Numbered from the stretch's first letter, positions 8,877-19,143 are shown. The stretch: DNA of 64,000 nucleotides from a gamma proteobacterium SCGC AAA007-O20 (GCA_000213395.2 AFHY01000003.1:1-64000); one strand, 5' to 3'. The notes: generated by a model not told the origin, from the sequence alone. Translations and numbers: made by a program.

Positions 8877-9779
8877 ATGTCCCCATCTGAGCTAGATACA
8901 AGCACATCATTTCAGAACTTAATTCTTAAATTACAAAATTATTGGGCTGACAAAGGTTGTGCTATCGTTCAACCATTTGATATGGAGATCGGTGCAGGAA
9001 CCTTTCACCCTGCAACTTTTCTTCGTGCAATTGGGCCCGAGCCATGGAAAGCTGCATATGTACAACCTTCTCGTCGACCAGGGGATGGACGTTACGGTGA
9101 AAACCCCAACCGACTACAACATTATTATCAATTTCAAGTCTTACTCAAACCTTCGCCTAGTGACATTCAAGACCTTTACCTTGCTTCATTAACAGCGATT
9201 GGTATCGATCTAAAAATTCATGATGTGCGTTTTGTTGAGGATAATTGGGAGTCACCTACTCTGGGCGCTTGGGGACTCGGTTGGGAGGTTTGGCTGGATG
9301 GTATGGAGGTGAGTCAATTTACCTATTTCCAACAAGTTGGAGGCCTTGCATGCAAACCAGTTTCTGGGGAGCTGACTTATGGCCTCGAGAGACTCGCAAT
9401 GTATCTTCAAGGAGTCGATAGTGTGTTTGACCTTACCTGGACGGAAGACTTGACTTATGGTGATGTTTATCACCAAAACGAGGTGGAGCAATCTAAATAC
9501 AATTTTGAAATTGCGGACACTGAGGTTCTTTTTAGACAATTCGATGAAGCCGAATCAATGAATACAAAGCTCATTGAAAAAGAACTACCTTTCCCGGCCT
9601 ATGAACAAACCATAAAGGCCTCTCACTTATTTAACCTTTTAGATGCAAGGCATGCGATCAGCGTCACAGACAGAGCTCGATTTATTCGCCGAGTGAGATC
9701 GATGAGTCAAAAAGTTGCTCAGGCTTATTACGAATCAAGAGAGAGACTAGGCTTTCCAATGTTAAAAAACAAGAACTAA
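8877..9779 (+). CDS. glyQ: Glycyl-tRNA synthetase alpha subunit
   Basis: Catalytic subunit of the bacterial alpha2beta2 glycyl-tRNA synthetase, 300 residues (E. coli 303). Motifs include [57 protein letters not shown] and [11 protein letters not shown]-type [14 protein letters not shown]. The usual partner glyS does not follow; a YqaA-like gene starts 14 bases downstream. glyS must lie elsewhere if this enzyme is to work. Confidence 0.96.
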   Translation: MSPSELDTSTSFQNLILKLQNYWADKGCAIVQPFDMEIGAGTFHPATFLRAIGPEPWKAAYVQPSRRPGDGRYGENPNRLQHYYQFQVLLKPSPSDIQDLYLASLTAIGIDLKIHDVRFVEDNWESPTLGAWGLGWEVWLDGMEVSQFTYFQQVGGLACKPVSGELTYGLERLAMYLQGVDSVFDLTWTEDLTYGDVYHQNEVEQSKYNFEIADTEVLFRQFDEAESMNTKLIEKELPFPAYEQTIKASHLFNLLDARHAISVTDRARFIRRVRSMSQKVAQAYYESRERLGFPMLKNKN

Positions 9780-9793
9780 GGCTTGATCTCTGA

Positions 9794-10372
9794 ATGAGAC
9801 CTTTTTATACACTCTACAATAACATTCTTAAATGGTCATCAAGTCGTTTTGCTGTTATTTGGTTGGCCACAATTAGTTTCTTAGAATCTTCGATACTACC
9901 CTACCCTATACAAGATATCTTGCTGGCGTCTATGTCACTCAAGAGTAGAAATAGGGCTTACTACTTTGCAATTATTTGCACATTAAGTTCAGTACTAGGC
10001 GCAATCGCTGGCTACTACATCGGTATCTATGCCATCAACCTTATTATGCCATTTTTAGATACAATGAATTATCTACCAGAATTATATAAAGCTGAGCAGT
10101 ACTTTAACACCTACGGAATTTGGATCATTCTAATTGCAGGTTTTAGTCCAATACCATATAAGCTCTTCACTATTAGTGCAGGAATGATGTCAATGCCTCT
10201 CTTACCCTTTGTGATTTTCTCTTTGGTAGCACGCAGTGCTCGCTATTTGTTAATTGCTTTTCTGGTAAGAAAGTTTGGAAAACGTACCGATGCATGGTTA
10301 AATAAATACATTGATAGATTAGGATACGGACTGATTGTTATTGTTGTTTTGGGGATATGGTATGCGTACTAA
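9794..10372 (+). CDS. YqaA/DedA-family membrane protein
   Basis: Inner-membrane protein of the VTT/SNARE-associated family, 192 residues with about five hydrophobic segments. The family core is visible: SILPYPIQDILLASMSL, GAIAGYYIGIYA and IAGFSPIPYKLFTISAG. YqaA-type proteins are conserved next to tRNA or envelope genes, and DedA relatives are linked to lipid scrambling and membrane homeostasis. The downstream lipoprotein gene overlaps by 11 bp, so the two are probably co-transcribed with the MscS and miaB genes. Confidence 0.85.
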   Translation: MRPFYTLYNNILKWSSSRFAVIWLATISFLESSILPYPIQDILLASMSLKSRNRAYYFAIICTLSSVLGAIAGYYIGIYAINLIMPFLDTMNYLPELYKAEQYFNTYGIWIILIAGFSPIPYKLFTISAGMMSMPLLPFVIFSLVARSARYLLIAFLVRKFGKRTDAWLNKYIDRLGYGLIVIVVLGIWYAY

Positions 10373-10856
10373 ATATTTGATTCTTTTTTTATCTTTAATC
10401 CTATCAGGTTGTTTGACCAATGACCCAGGTCAAGTAACTGTTGTTGAGAAGTCATTTAACAAGGTATTGAATGACAATCAAAACAATTCAAAAGCCAAAG
10501 TAGTAAGCAACAATAAAAACTGGTCTCTTCCAGTTGATGCTGAAATACTCAAAAAGTTCTCAATAGAAAATAATCACCCAGGCTTGACCTATAATAATGT
10601 ACTTGGTCAAGATGTCCGAGCTGTCAGAAAGGGAGAAGTGGTCTATAGCGGAGACAAAATGACGAGTTATGGAAAAATGATTATTATCAAGCATGCCTAT
10701 GGCTTCTACAGTATCTACAATCAAAATCAAGAAATCTATGTTAGTGAGGGTGACAGTATTGAGAAAGGTCAAGTGATTGCTATAACAGGTAACAAGCCAT
10801 TCTATTTCGAAATGAAAAAATACGAAGAACCTATTAATCCGTTAAAATACCTCTAA
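10362..10856 (+). CDS. LytM/M23-domain lipoprotein, degenerate (NlpD-like)
   Basis: 164-residue lipoprotein with lipobox LSGC and a C-terminal LytM fold: GQDVRAVRKGEVVYSG, GKMIIIKHAYGFYSIYNQN, SVEKGQ-like SIEKGQVIAITG and FYFEMKKYEEPINPLKYL. Active M23 peptidases need an H-x3-D and an H-x-H motif. Here the first is absent (LTYNN region) and the second reads FYFEM, so metal binding is lost. This pattern fits NlpD/EnvC-type activators of N-acetylmuramyl amidases. A LysM domain as in NlpD is not seen. The start at ATG 10362 overlaps the previous gene; the mscS start overlaps its stop by one base (TAATG). Confidence 0.8.
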   Translation: MRTKYLILFLSLILSGCLTNDPGQVTVVEKSFNKVLNDNQNNSKAKVVSNNKNWSLPVDAEILKKFSIENNHPGLTYNNVLGQDVRAVRKGEVVYSGDKMTSYGKMIIIKHAYGFYSIYNQNQEIYVSEGDSIEKGQVIAITGNKPFYFEMKKYEEPINPLKYL

Positions 10857-11893
10857 TGAACGAATTCCTCCAAAATATAACCCCAATCCAGATGACCGGC
10901 GTATTGTTGTTGTTGGCTGTTATTGCCCATGTTGGTCTAGGCGTTATACTGAAACAAATAAATAAACACACTAGTGGCACTAAAACGCAGATAGATGATA
11001 TCTTTAGCGACGCACTCTCGGCACCCCTAAAATTACTCATCTGGTATTTCTGGTTATTCTTTTCATTACACGAACTGAAGGCTGAAATTTTAACCCTTGG
11101 CAAAGTTGTTGAATATATAGACATTGCTCCTATCTTTATTCTAACCTGGGGAGTACTCAGACTAATATCAAGCATTGAAAGCTTTATGTTAGAAAAAGAA
11201 GGTAATGTCGATAAAGATTCCGTTAGATTGTTCACCCGTCTAATCAAGATAGTGTTTGTTTTTTCAATCATTCTTGGTGTCGCACAATATTATGGTTATT
11301 CTATGTCCTCAATATTAACTCTCGGTGGTGTCGGCGGTCTTGTCGTTGGTTTTGCTGCCAAAGACATGCTTGCCAATGTTTTTGGTGGATTAATGATCCA
11401 GATGGACAAGCCCTTCTCAACTGGAGACTGGATTCGGACAACGGATAAAAGTATAGAAGGTGTAGTCGAAAAAATTGGCTGGAGAGTGACTCGTCTTCGT
11501 ACCTTTAACAAAAACCCTATTTATGTCCCCAACGGTATTTTTGCAACCGTTCCCATTGAGACACCTTCTAGAATGACTAACCGTGAAATTAACGCAGTTA
11601 TCGGTATCCGTTATGACGATATTGCACAAATGCAAAGTATTATTGAGAAGGTTGAAAAATTGTTGGCTGACCATGAACACATTGCTCACGATGAACCTTG
11701 TCGTGTGTATTTTGACTTGTTCAATGCCTCTTCACTTGATTTTGTGATTTGGGCTTTCTGTACGATCACCGCAGGTGCAGAATTTAAAAAAATTAAAGGC
11801 AAACTATTGCTTGATGTAGCAGACATTATTGCCGAGCATGGTGCAGAAATCGCATACCCAACCCAAACACTGCACATTCAAAAACCAGCATAA
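10856..11893 (+). CDS. MscS-family mechanosensitive channel
   Basis: Small-conductance mechanosensitive channel homologue, 345 residues, inner membrane. The pore-lining segment is visible as [22 protein letters not shown] around residue 158, followed by the beta domain ([33 protein letters not shown]) and a C-terminal alpha/beta domain. The N-terminal part has extra membrane helices, as in YbdG/YnaI-type MscS proteins. It overlaps its neighbours by one base on each side, so it lies in an operon with the lipoprotein and miaB. Confidence 0.9.
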   Translation: MNEFLQNITPIQMTGVLLLLAVIAHVGLGVILKQINKHTSGTKTQIDDIFSDALSAPLKLLIWYFWLFFSLHELKAEILTLGKVVEYIDIAPIFILTWGVLRLISSIESFMLEKEGNVDKDSVRLFTRLIKIVFVFSIILGVAQYYGYSMSSILTLGGVGGLVVGFAAKDMLANVFGGLMIQMDKPFSTGDWIRTTDKSIEGVVEKIGWRVTRLRTFNKNPIYVPNGIFATVPIETPSRMTNREINAVIGIRYDDIAQMQSIIEKVEKLLADHEHIAHDEPCRVYFDLFNASSLDFVIWAFCTITAGAEFKKIKGKLLLDVADIIAEHGAEIAYPTQTLHIQKPA

Positions 11894-13215
11894 TGGGTCT
11901 CTCTAAATTACACATCCGCACCTTTGGGTGTCAAATGAACGAGTACGATTCTAACAAAATGAGTGACGTACTCAAACATTCTCATGGGCTCGAATTGACT
12001 GATGATATTGACCAAGCTGACGTCCTTTTAGTAAACACCTGCTCGATTCGTGAAAAGGCCGAGGAAAAACTATTCCATCAACTCGGACGTTGGAAAAAAT
12101 TAAAGACTACTAAACCAAATTTAGTGATTGGTGTTGGTGGCTGTGTTGCCTCTCAAGAGGGTGATCTGATACTCAAAAGAGCGCCCTACGTTGATCTAAT
12201 TTTTGGTCCTCAAACCCTACATCGACTGCCCAATATGCTCAATGATGTCCTTGATAAAAGTCAAGTAAGTATTGATATTTCTTTTCCGGAAATTGAAAAA
12301 TTTGACCATCTGCCTGAACCTCACAGCGATACTGCCTCGGCATTTGTTTCTGTGATGGAAGGTTGTAGCAAATATTGCACCTTTTGTGTTGTTCCCTATA
12401 CAAGAGGTGAAGAAATTTCCCGTCCCTTTAACGATGTGATTCGTGAAGTCGAGGTTCTGGCAGAACAAGGTGTCAAAGAAATCAACCTTTTAGGGCAAAA
12501 TGTTAACGCCTATCGTGGTCTTATGGATGATGGAGAAATCGCTGATTTAGCACTCCTTATTGCTATCGTCGCGCAAGTGTCAGGCATAGAACGTATCCGC
12601 TATACAACCTCTCATCCTGTCGAGTTTAGTGATCGCTTAATCAAAACTTATGCCGAAGTGCCTGAGCTTGTCTCACATGTACATCTACCTGTACAGAGTG
12701 GCTCAGATAAAATTCTCGGCTCAATGAAACGAGGTCATACCGTGATTGAATATAAATCAAAGATTCGAAAACTTAGAGAAATTAGACCTAATATTTCTTT
12801 GTCATCAGATTTCATTATTGGCTTTCCTGGAGAGACTGAAGAGGATTTTAATAACACAATGAAGCTTATTGATGAGATGGGCTTTGATAAATCTTTTAGT
12901 TTTATTTATTCTAAACGACCTGGAACAATTGCAGAAAATCTTCCCGATGATGTTGATCAGAGAGTCAAGAAACAACGACTTAGCGTTATACAAGATAAAC
13001 TCAATGAGAATACTGAAAAAATCTCTAGATCAATGATTGGCAGCGTCCAAAAAGTTCTTGTAGAAGGTCATTCAAAAAAAGGTAGTACTTTATCAGCTAG
13101 AACAGAAAATATGCGTACCACCCACTTTCAGGGCAATGAGGACTTGATTGGTCAAATAGTCTCTGTAAAAATTACCGAAGGTTTTGCCAACTCTCTCCAG
13201 GGAGAGCTTATCTAA
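11893..13215 (+). CDS. miaB: tRNA-2-methylthio-N6-dimethylallyladenosine synthase MiaB
   Basis: Radical-SAM methylthiotransferase that converts i6A37 to ms2i6A37 in tRNA. Order of domains: UPF0004 domain with three cluster cysteines ([30 protein letters not shown]), the radical SAM motif [15 protein letters not shown] near residue 156, and a C-terminal TRAM domain. The length of 440 is normal. miaA, which makes the i6A37 substrate, is at 28609. The 3' end overlaps the convergent deacetylase gene by 4 bp. Confidence 0.97.
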   Translation: MGLSKLHIRTFGCQMNEYDSNKMSDVLKHSHGLELTDDIDQADVLLVNTCSIREKAEEKLFHQLGRWKKLKTTKPNLVIGVGGCVASQEGDLILKRAPYVDLIFGPQTLHRLPNMLNDVLDKSQVSIDISFPEIEKFDHLPEPHSDTASAFVSVMEGCSKYCTFCVVPYTRGEEISRPFNDVIREVEVLAEQGVKEINLLGQNVNAYRGLMDDGEIADLALLIAIVAQVSGIERIRYTTSHPVEFSDRLIKTYAEVPELVSHVHLPVQSGSDKILGSMKRGHTVIEYKSKIRKLREIRPNISLSSDFIIGFPGETEEDFNNTMKLIDEMGFDKSFSFIYSKRPGTIAENLPDDVDQRVKKQRLSVIQDKLNENTEKISRSMIGSVQKVLVEGHSKKGSTLSARTENMRTTHFQGNEDLIGQIVSVKITEGFANSLQGELI

Positions 13216-14240
13216 CTGGTTGGCCTTAACCAAAGCTTTGAATACCAGTAATATCGCCCCACCTCCTTCGATGGCATTGTACAGTTGTAACGACTCCTGC
13301 CCTTTGGCAGTGACTCTCTTGCTTGAACATTGACTTTATTAGAAGCTAGCCATATCAATTCGGGCTGATCTTGACCAGACACAAAACAGGAAAATTGTTG
13401 TTTTTCGTTGTTCGTCAATTCACGAGAAAAGGTAAGAGTTAAGGATGGTTTGAAGTTTTCAGAAATAAGTAGAGATTTCGGTTCTTCGAATTCAATTGGC
13501 ATTGTCAATGTTTTTATCTTTAAAGTAAAGCTGTCCATTTTTGCATAGGGCCCCGACATCGAAAACCTTGGTAAATTCAAAAAGTCGCTGTTTCTGCTTA
13601 TGGCGCCGGAGTGTTGTCCAAAACCGACATATCCAAGATCACTCATTAGACGATAAGTCTCGTCATCAAATTCGCCGTATGGGTAAGCAAAAAACTTCTC
13701 TTTAACACCTAACTCCTGTTGTATTCTTTGCTGTGCTTGAGTAATTTCACTTTGCACTACCTCAACACTCTGTTCAACCAAATGAAGATGTTTCACGCTG
13801 TGGTTATAAACATCTACAAGGTCTGACATTTCTTGGAGCTGTTGCCAAGACAACATCAGAGTATATTTCATGTCAATAGATTCTGTAGAAACAAATACCG
13901 ACATCGGCATCTGGTATTTGACGAGTAAAGGATAAGCGTTAGTGTAGAGTGACAAGAAACCATCATCTGCAGTCAAACTGACGCATTTTTTTGGCAACAA
14001 TTCTTGCATTTTAAGACCCTCGATGACTTCTACTAAGGGGAGCACTTTATAGCCGTTCTCGTAAAGATATTCTAGGTGCTTCTCAAAGACTTCTGGAGAG
14101 GTACTAGTAGACTGAGGCCCTTCGTCTGAAAAGCGGTGGTACAAAAGTAATACACATTGATTATCATCTGCAATAGAAGCGTACGGCCACAATACAAATA
14201 GCAAGAAAAAGGTATTTAAGATAAATCTAACTCTCTTCAT
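13212..14240 (-). CDS. Secreted polysaccharide deacetylase-family protein (NodB domain)
   Basis: 342 residues with an N-terminal signal peptide (hydrophobic [15 protein letters not shown]). A NodB-type domain spans about residues 30-230. The first motif is TADDG where the family normally has TFDDG. The metal-binding NHSVKH and the [10 protein letters not shown] motif are present. About 110 residues of C-terminal sequence match nothing I recognise. Relatives remove acetyl groups from poly-N-acetylglucosamine or peptidoglycan. No biosynthetic locus is adjacent, so the substrate is unknown. Confidence 0.8.
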   Translation of the reverse strand: MKRVRFILNTFFLLFVLWPYASIADDNQCVLLLYHRFSDEGPQSTSTSPEVFEKHLEYLYENGYKVLPLVEVIEGLKMQELLPKKCVSLTADDGFLSLYTNAYPLLVKYQMPMSVFVSTESIDMKYTLMLSWQQLQEMSDLVDVYNHSVKHLHLVEQSVEVVQSEITQAQQRIQQELGVKEKFFAYPYGEFDDETYRLMSDLGYVGFGQHSGAISRNSDFLNLPRFSMSGPYAKMDSFTLKIKTLTMPIEFEEPKSLLISENFKPSLTLTFSRELTNNEKQQFSCFVSGQDQPELIWLASNKVNVQARESLPKGRSRYNCTMPSKEVGRYYWYSKLWLRPTS

Positions 14241-14321
14241 GACATCAATGTTAAATTAAATGATGTAATAAATCATACAACTTATCAATTGTTTTAAATG
14301 TAAAGCAGTAAAATATTAACA

Positions 14322-15239
14322 ATGAAATTTACTCTCGATATTCAAAGCTCCGATCAGCTAGCAAATATTTGCGGCTCCCTAGATAAAAACCTCGATAACA
14401 TTGCCAAAAACCTGAAAGTAAACCTTTCGAACAAAGGTTCTGACTTTAATATCAAGGGTGATAATGCTCCACTAGCAATTAGTGTTTTGCAAGAACTTCT
14501 CTCATTATCAGAGAGTAAAACTATTGATTCTGGGGATATCAACCTTTGTATTAAATCTCAAAAAAGTGGCAATGGTTCAACCAAATCAGTCACTATTAAG
14601 ACAAGTCGCAAACATATTAATATTCGTAGCACTAACCAACAAAACTATGTCAATGCTATTATTGAAAATGATGCAGTTTTTGCCATAGGACCTGCAGGTA
14701 CTGGAAAAACATATCTAGCAGTTGCAAGAGCAGTTGAAGCTTTAGAGAACTCTAATGTTAAACGAATTATTTTAGTCAGACCTGCTGTTGAAGCAGGAGA
14801 AAAATTGGGATTTTTACCCGGTGATCTGAGTGAAAAAGTCGACCCTTATTTGCGACCTATTTATGATGCGCTTTACGAATTCATCGGCTTTGAAAAGGTG
14901 AATAGATTAATAGAAAAACACGTCATTGAAGTTGCCCCGCTTGCATTTATGAGAGGTCGCACTTTGAATGAATGCTACATTATTCTTGATGAAGCTCAAA
15001 ATACCACGATTCCTCAAATGAAAATGTTTCTGACAAGAATGGGTTTTGGCTCAAAGATGGTAATTACCGGTGATGTCACACAAATTGATTTGCCTAACCC
15101 TAGTCAATCTGGCCTGTTAGATGCAATAAAAATACTTGACAGCATTGAACAAATCGCTTTTTGTGAGTTAGACTCGCAAGATATTGTCAGGCATCAGTTG
15201 GTTAAACAAATTGTAAGCGCTTACGATAAAGCACAATGA
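14322..15239 (+). CDS. PhoH-like ATPase
   Basis: Cytoplasmic PhoH-family ATPase, 305 residues. Visible: Walker A GPAGTGKTYLA near residue 126, RPAVEAGEKLGFLPGDL, Walker B YIILDEAQNTT and MVITGDVTQIDLP. The N-terminal about 100 residues form the KH-like domain usual in the YbeZ branch. It overlaps mnmA by 4 bp (ATGA). In many gammaproteobacteria PhoH lies between miaB and ybeY; here ybeY is absent and the deacetylase intervenes. Confidence 0.92.
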   Translation: MKFTLDIQSSDQLANICGSLDKNLDNIAKNLKVNLSNKGSDFNIKGDNAPLAISVLQELLSLSESKTIDSGDINLCIKSQKSGNGSTKSVTIKTSRKHINIRSTNQQNYVNAIIENDAVFAIGPAGTGKTYLAVARAVEALENSNVKRIILVRPAVEAGEKLGFLPGDLSEKVDPYLRPIYDALYEFIGFEKVNRLIEKHVIEVAPLAFMRGRTLNECYIILDEAQNTTIPQMKMFLTRMGFGSKMVITGDVTQIDLPNPSQSGLLDAIKILDSIEQIAFCELDSQDIVRHQLVKQIVSAYDKAQ

Positions 15240-16327
15240 ACCCCTCTAAAGAAAAAATAATTGTCGGCCTGTCTGGGGGTGTTGATTCATCTGTTGCGGC
15301 TCTTGTTTTGCTTAAAAAAGGATTTCATGTGGAGGCCTTGTTCATGAAAAATTGGGATGAGGATGACGATGACAAATACTGTAGTGTCGCTGAAGACTTG
15401 TTGGACGCTCAACAAGTCGCAAACAAGCTTGGAATCAAACTTCATACAGTAAACTTTTCTCACGAATACTGGGAAGATGTTTTTGAACACTTTCTATCTG
15501 AACATAAAAAAGGGCGAACACCAAATCCTGATGTATTGTGTAACCAAAGAATTAAATTTAAAGCATTTTTAGATTATGCAAAAGACTTAGGTGCCAACAA
15601 AATAGCAACTGGTCACTATGCAAGAATTATCAATAATAATGGCCACTACCTACTGAAAGCTGGAATTGATGGGAGTAAAGATCAAAGCTACTTTCTTCAC
15701 CTACTTAACCAAGATCAACTTTCACAGAGCCTCTTTCCACTTGGAGATTTACATAAAAAACAAGTACGTGAAATCGCACTACAGAATGGCTTTGAAAACG
15801 CTGAAAAAAAAGACTCTACAGGCATTTGCTTTATCGGAGAAAGACCTTTTGCGGACTTTTTAACCACCTTTCTGCCTAAACAAAAGGGCGATATTGTAGA
15901 TGAGAATGGTCACTTTATTAAACATCACCATGGTTTACCTTTTTATACCATCGGTCAGCGCAAAGGCTTGGAGATCGGAGGGGGTTATAGCGATTCCCCT
16001 GAACCTTGGTTTGTCGCTGATAAGTTGGTCGAGTCAAATGAAATTTTAGCTGTTCAAGGAGATCATCCATTGCTTTATCACAATACACTTGTTGCAGATA
16101 GTGTCCACTGGATTGATCAGTCACCTGCTCTACCCCATAAATGCAGTGCTAAAATACGTTATCGTCAAGCATCCCAAGAGTGTCAGATATTGGGAATAGA
16201 TGGTGACTCTATTCGGGTTGATTTTACGGAATCTCAGAGAGCAATAACGCCCGGACAGTCAATCGTCTTCTATGACCGTGATATTTGCTTAGGTGGCAGT
16301 GTAATCAAATCAAAGTCTAATGAATAA
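15236..16327 (+). CDS. mnmA: tRNA-specific 2-thiouridylase MnmA
   Basis: Makes 2-thiouridine at position 34 of Lys, Glu and Gln tRNAs. The PP-loop is GLSGGVDSSVA near residue 12, followed by the catalytic-cysteine segments NPDVLCNQRIKF and DSTGICFIGERPF. The length of 363 is normal. It overlaps phoH by 4 bp and hflD by 8 bp; mnmA-hflD is a conserved gammaproteobacterial pair. Confidence 0.96.
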   Translation: MNPSKEKIIVGLSGGVDSSVAALVLLKKGFHVEALFMKNWDEDDDDKYCSVAEDLLDAQQVANKLGIKLHTVNFSHEYWEDVFEHFLSEHKKGRTPNPDVLCNQRIKFKAFLDYAKDLGANKIATGHYARIINNNGHYLLKAGIDGSKDQSYFLHLLNQDQLSQSLFPLGDLHKKQVREIALQNGFENAEKKDSTGICFIGERPFADFLTTFLPKQKGDIVDENGHFIKHHHGLPFYTIGQRKGLEIGGGYSDSPEPWFVADKLVESNEILAVQGDHPLLYHNTLVADSVHWIDQSPALPHKCSAKIRYRQASQECQILGIDGDSIRVDFTESQRAITPGQSIVFYDRDICLGGSVIKSKSNE

Positions 16328-16925
16328 AGCAGCAAAACAAACTCTAGCATTGGCAAGTATATTTCAAACAACTGCCCTAGTGCATCAACTTGCCTCTACT
16401 GGTCAATGTGATAACCATAGTAACAAAGCAAGCCTGAATAGTATTGTCAGTCAGAGTGACGATGTCGATGAAATTTTTTCATCGCCCGAGGATTTACGAG
16501 TCGGCTTTGAATCTCTAAAAACATTACTCGAGAAAAAACCAATCAGTATGCAAAATATCATGCTCTATTCAACAGCACTTATTAATCTTGAAAAGAAATT
16601 AATGAAAAAACCTCAATTACTAACTCAGATTTCAACGGAAATTGACCACATTAAAAAACAAGATTTTTTTGCTATTCATCACAGTAACTCAATTGCCAGA
16701 CTTGCTGAACTCTATAAAAATACCTTAGGCAGCCTCAACCCAACGATTATGGTTCGAGGTGAGCAAATCTATTTAACAAACAAACATACTGCAAACCATA
16801 TCAGAGCCTTGCTTCTTGCAGGCATTCGGTCAGTTTCGTTATGGAAATCACAGGGCGGTAAGACATGGCACTTGTTGCTTAACAAGAAAAAAACTCTTCG
16901 CTATGTTAACTCCTTGGACGCATAA
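16320..16925 (+). CDS. hflD: High frequency lysogenization protein HflD homologue
   Basis: 201-residue helical protein. ALASIFQTTALVHQLASTGQ at the N-terminus, LKTLLEKK in the middle and NHIRALLLAGIRSVSLWKSQGG near the C-terminus match the HflD family. In E. coli the protein is membrane-associated and affects lambda CII stability; its general cell role is unclear. The position directly after mnmA is the conserved one. Confidence 0.9.
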   Translation: MNKAAKQTLALASIFQTTALVHQLASTGQCDNHSNKASLNSIVSQSDDVDEIFSSPEDLRVGFESLKTLLEKKPISMQNIMLYSTALINLEKKLMKKPQLLTQISTEIDHIKKQDFFAIHHSNSIARLAELYKNTLGSLNPTIMVRGEQIYLTNKHTANHIRALLLAGIRSVSLWKSQGGKTWHLLLNKKKTLRYVNSLDA

Positions 16926-16943
16926 CCAAGTGAAAACAAATAC

Positions 16944-16972
16944 TTGCATTAATAGTACTGAGACTTTATAAT
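16944..16972 (+). promoter_or_regulatory. Sigma-70 promoter for rpsT
   Basis: TTGCAT (16944-16949) and TATAAT (16967-16972) with a 17-bp spacer, 38 bases ahead of the rpsT start. Confidence 0.75.
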
Positions 16973-17009
16973 TCTGACTTTTGTAATTTAGCATTTAATT
17001 AAAGACAAT

Positions 17010-17270
17010 ATGGCCAATTCAGCAGGATCTAGAAAACGAGCAAGACAGGCAGTAAAACGAAATAAACATAACTCTCAAATCCGAGCTAAAGTTCGTACTT
17101 TTGTGAAAAAAGTGACTTATGCGGTTGCAGCTGGAGACAAAAAAGAGGCTGATAGCGGTTTTGAAGCAATGCAAAAAAACCTAGACCAGGCTGTTAGCAA
17201 AGGGTTAATCCACAAGAACCAAGCCGCTAGAAAAAAATCTCGTCTTAAAGCTCAAATTAAAGCCCTATAA
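17010..17270 (+). CDS. rpsT: 30S ribosomal protein S20
   Basis: Primary 16S rRNA-binding protein, 86 residues and very basic. It starts MANSAGSRKRARQAVKRNKHN and ends KGLIHKNQAARKKSRL, both typical of S20. Single gene with its own promoter and a terminator downstream. Confidence 0.96.
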   Translation: MANSAGSRKRARQAVKRNKHNSQIRAKVRTFVKKVTYAVAAGDKKEADSGFEAMQKNLDQAVSKGLIHKNQAARKKSRLKAQIKAL

Positions 17271-17340
17271 ATACCCTCTCTATACTCTGGCTCGGTTTTT
17301 ACAAGGTTAATCTTTAAATAGTAAAAATCGTTGCTATAAT

Positions 17341-17366
17341 AAAAACCTTCCACGAGGGTTTTTTTA
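17341..17366 (+). terminator. Intrinsic terminator after rpsT
   Basis: AAAAACC pairs with GGTTTTT around a 9-base loop and runs into a T tract, between rpsT and the Smr-domain gene. Confidence 0.65.
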
Positions 17367-17387
17367 TGCATCAAATTCAGCATTATT

Positions 17388-17885
17388 ATGATTGATGAAA
17401 GTGATAAATCGTTATTTAGAAGTGCCGTTAATCAACAAATGCCTATAGATAAAGATGGTGACAAGGAAGAGGTTTATAACAACAAAAAGCATTGGAATAA
17501 GCCTTTTGAAGATTATAGCTATTTACCTAAACCCAACCTATCAGCCTCAGACTCTATAAGCCACTGCCAAACGGGTGTATCACCTAAAACATTAAAAAAA
17601 ATGAAACAAGGTAGGATTGGCTATGCGCCCTCTATAGATTTGCATGGACAAAAGATTGAGGAGGCATGTCAATCTCTATCAAAATTTATTCATTACCATG
17701 GAGATGAACGTTTTATTCAAATAATTCATGGCAAAGGATATAACTCTGATCAAAACTTATCCATCTTGAAATCACAGGTAGTACACTATCTCAAGCAACA
17801 CCCACAAGTGCTTGCATTCTGTTCTTGTCCCCAAAAAATGGGCGGCACAGGAGCGGTGTTTGTTTATCTTAAAGGCAATGTTTAA
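17388..17885 (+). CDS. Smr-domain protein
   Basis: 165 residues with a C-terminal Smr domain: SIDLHGQKIEEA near residue 83 (the DLHG motif), IQIIHGKGYNSD (the HGKG motif) and GGTGAVFVYL. Smr domains of this type are nucleases acting on nucleic acid, including ribosome-linked mRNA cleavage by SmrB in E. coli. The N-terminal 75 residues are polar and not recognised. xseA starts inside its 3' end. Confidence 0.88.
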   Translation: MIDESDKSLFRSAVNQQMPIDKDGDKEEVYNNKKHWNKPFEDYSYLPKPNLSASDSISHCQTGVSPKTLKKMKQGRIGYAPSIDLHGQKIEEACQSLSKFIHYHGDERFIQIIHGKGYNSDQNLSILKSQVVHYLKQHPQVLAFCSCPQKMGGTGAVFVYLKGNV

Positions 17886-19143
17886 TCTCGACGAAGTCTA
17901 TTCTGTTTCTGATTTCTTAAACTTATGTAGAAATTCAGTTGAACAAAACATACCCCATTGCTGGGTCCAGGGTGAAATTTCAAATTTGTCCAGACCCACT
18001 TCTGGGCACTGGTATTTTTCACTGAAAGATTCAAAAGGGCAAATTCGATGCGCTTTTTTTCGTCTCAATCAACGTAAAGTCCAGTTCACTCCAGAAAACG
18101 GCATGTCTGTTGTAATAAGAGGTGCACCTACCCTTTATGAACTTAGAGGTGACTTCCAGCTGATTGTGCAACAAATGGAACCTGCAGGTATAGGTAATCT
18201 GCAGATTGCATTTGATCAACTAAAAAATAAACTTAGAGCTGAAGGTTTGTTTGATGCACAAAACAAAAAAAATCTCCCTATCTCTCCAAAAACCATCGGA
18301 GTCATCTCATCTTCTAGCGGTGCAGTGATCCGTGACATCATCCATGTATTAAAAACAAGATATCCATTTTCCAAAATTCTTCTTTACGATACTATAGTAC
18401 AAGGTGAAGATGCCTATAAAAAAATTATCAAAGCACTCCGAATTGCAGATAGCGATAATCGCTGCGATGTTCTTATATTGGCAAGAGGTGGTGGCTCAAT
18501 GGAAGATCTATGGTCCTTCAATGAAGAAGAGCTTGCGAGAGAGATTTTTGCTTGTACAACACCAATTATAAGCTCTATAGGCCATGAAACAGATACTACT
18601 ATTGCAGATTTTGTAGCCGACGTTAGAGCTCCAACACCTAGCGCTGCTGCCGTTATCGCAACACCTGATCGACTTGCAATAATCAATCAGGCAACAAAAC
18701 TTAGAAAACAATTGCAGGACAGTGTCAATCTATCTCTTGACAAAATAAAGTTCTCCCTTGACTTACTTCAAGTTAGAATTATTGACCCCAGTCAACAGCT
18801 TCAACGAAATGCTCAGAAACTAGACGAATATGAGTTTCGACTTTTCAGGCAGATAAAAAGAGCCCATCAACTCTATAGATCACAACTCCAACAACTAAAT
18901 ATTCGTCTACGTAATAATGCGGAATATTTTCTTAAAGATCAGGCAAATCAATTCGGTGACAAGGTCAACCGACTTAACCTACTGTCACCTCTAAATACAC
19001 TCTCTAGGGGTTACAGCATTACTCACGATAAAGACGAGAAGGTTTTACTTTCATCTAAGAAGATTAACCTTGGAGACCTTATCTGCTCTCAGCTTCATGA
19101 TGGAAAAGTTACTTCAAAGGTATTAAAGAAAGAGGATAATTAG
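17878..19143 (+). CDS. xseA: Exodeoxyribonuclease VII large subunit
   Basis: Catalytic subunit of the single-strand-specific exonuclease VII. An N-terminal OB fold (CWVQGEISNLSRPTSGHWYF) is followed by the catalytic domain (TIGVISSSSGAVIRDI, ILARGGGSMEDLWSFNEE, SSIGHETDTTIADFVAD, RAPTPSAAA) and a long coiled coil. The ATG at 17878 gives 421 residues and overlaps the Smr gene by 8 bp. xseB is not in the window. Confidence 0.95.
   Translation: MFNLDEVYSVSDFLNLCRNSVEQNIPHCWVQGEISNLSRPTSGHWYFSLKDSKGQIRCAFFRLNQRKVQFTPENGMSVVIRGAPTLYELRGDFQLIVQQMEPAGIGNLQIAFDQLKNKLRAEGLFDAQNKKNLPISPKTIGVISSSSGAVIRDIIHVLKTRYPFSKILLYDTIVQGEDAYKKIIKALRIADSDNRCDVLILARGGGSMEDLWSFNEEELAREIFACTTPIISSIGHETDTTIADFVADVRAPTPSAAAVIATPDRLAIINQATKLRKQLQDSVNLSLDKIKFSLDLLQVRIIDPSQQLQRNAQKLDEYEFRLFRQIKRAHQLYRSQLQQLNIRLRNNAEYFLKDQANQFGDKVNRLNLLSPLNTLSRGYSITHDKDEKVLLSSKKINLGDLICSQLHDGKVTSKVLKKEDN

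Noticed and set aside
17335-17340. TATAAT with TG extension as a promoter for the Smr-domain gene
   Set aside because: It abuts a terminator hairpin (17341-17366), so transcripts started here would begin inside the hairpin. Probably a chance match.
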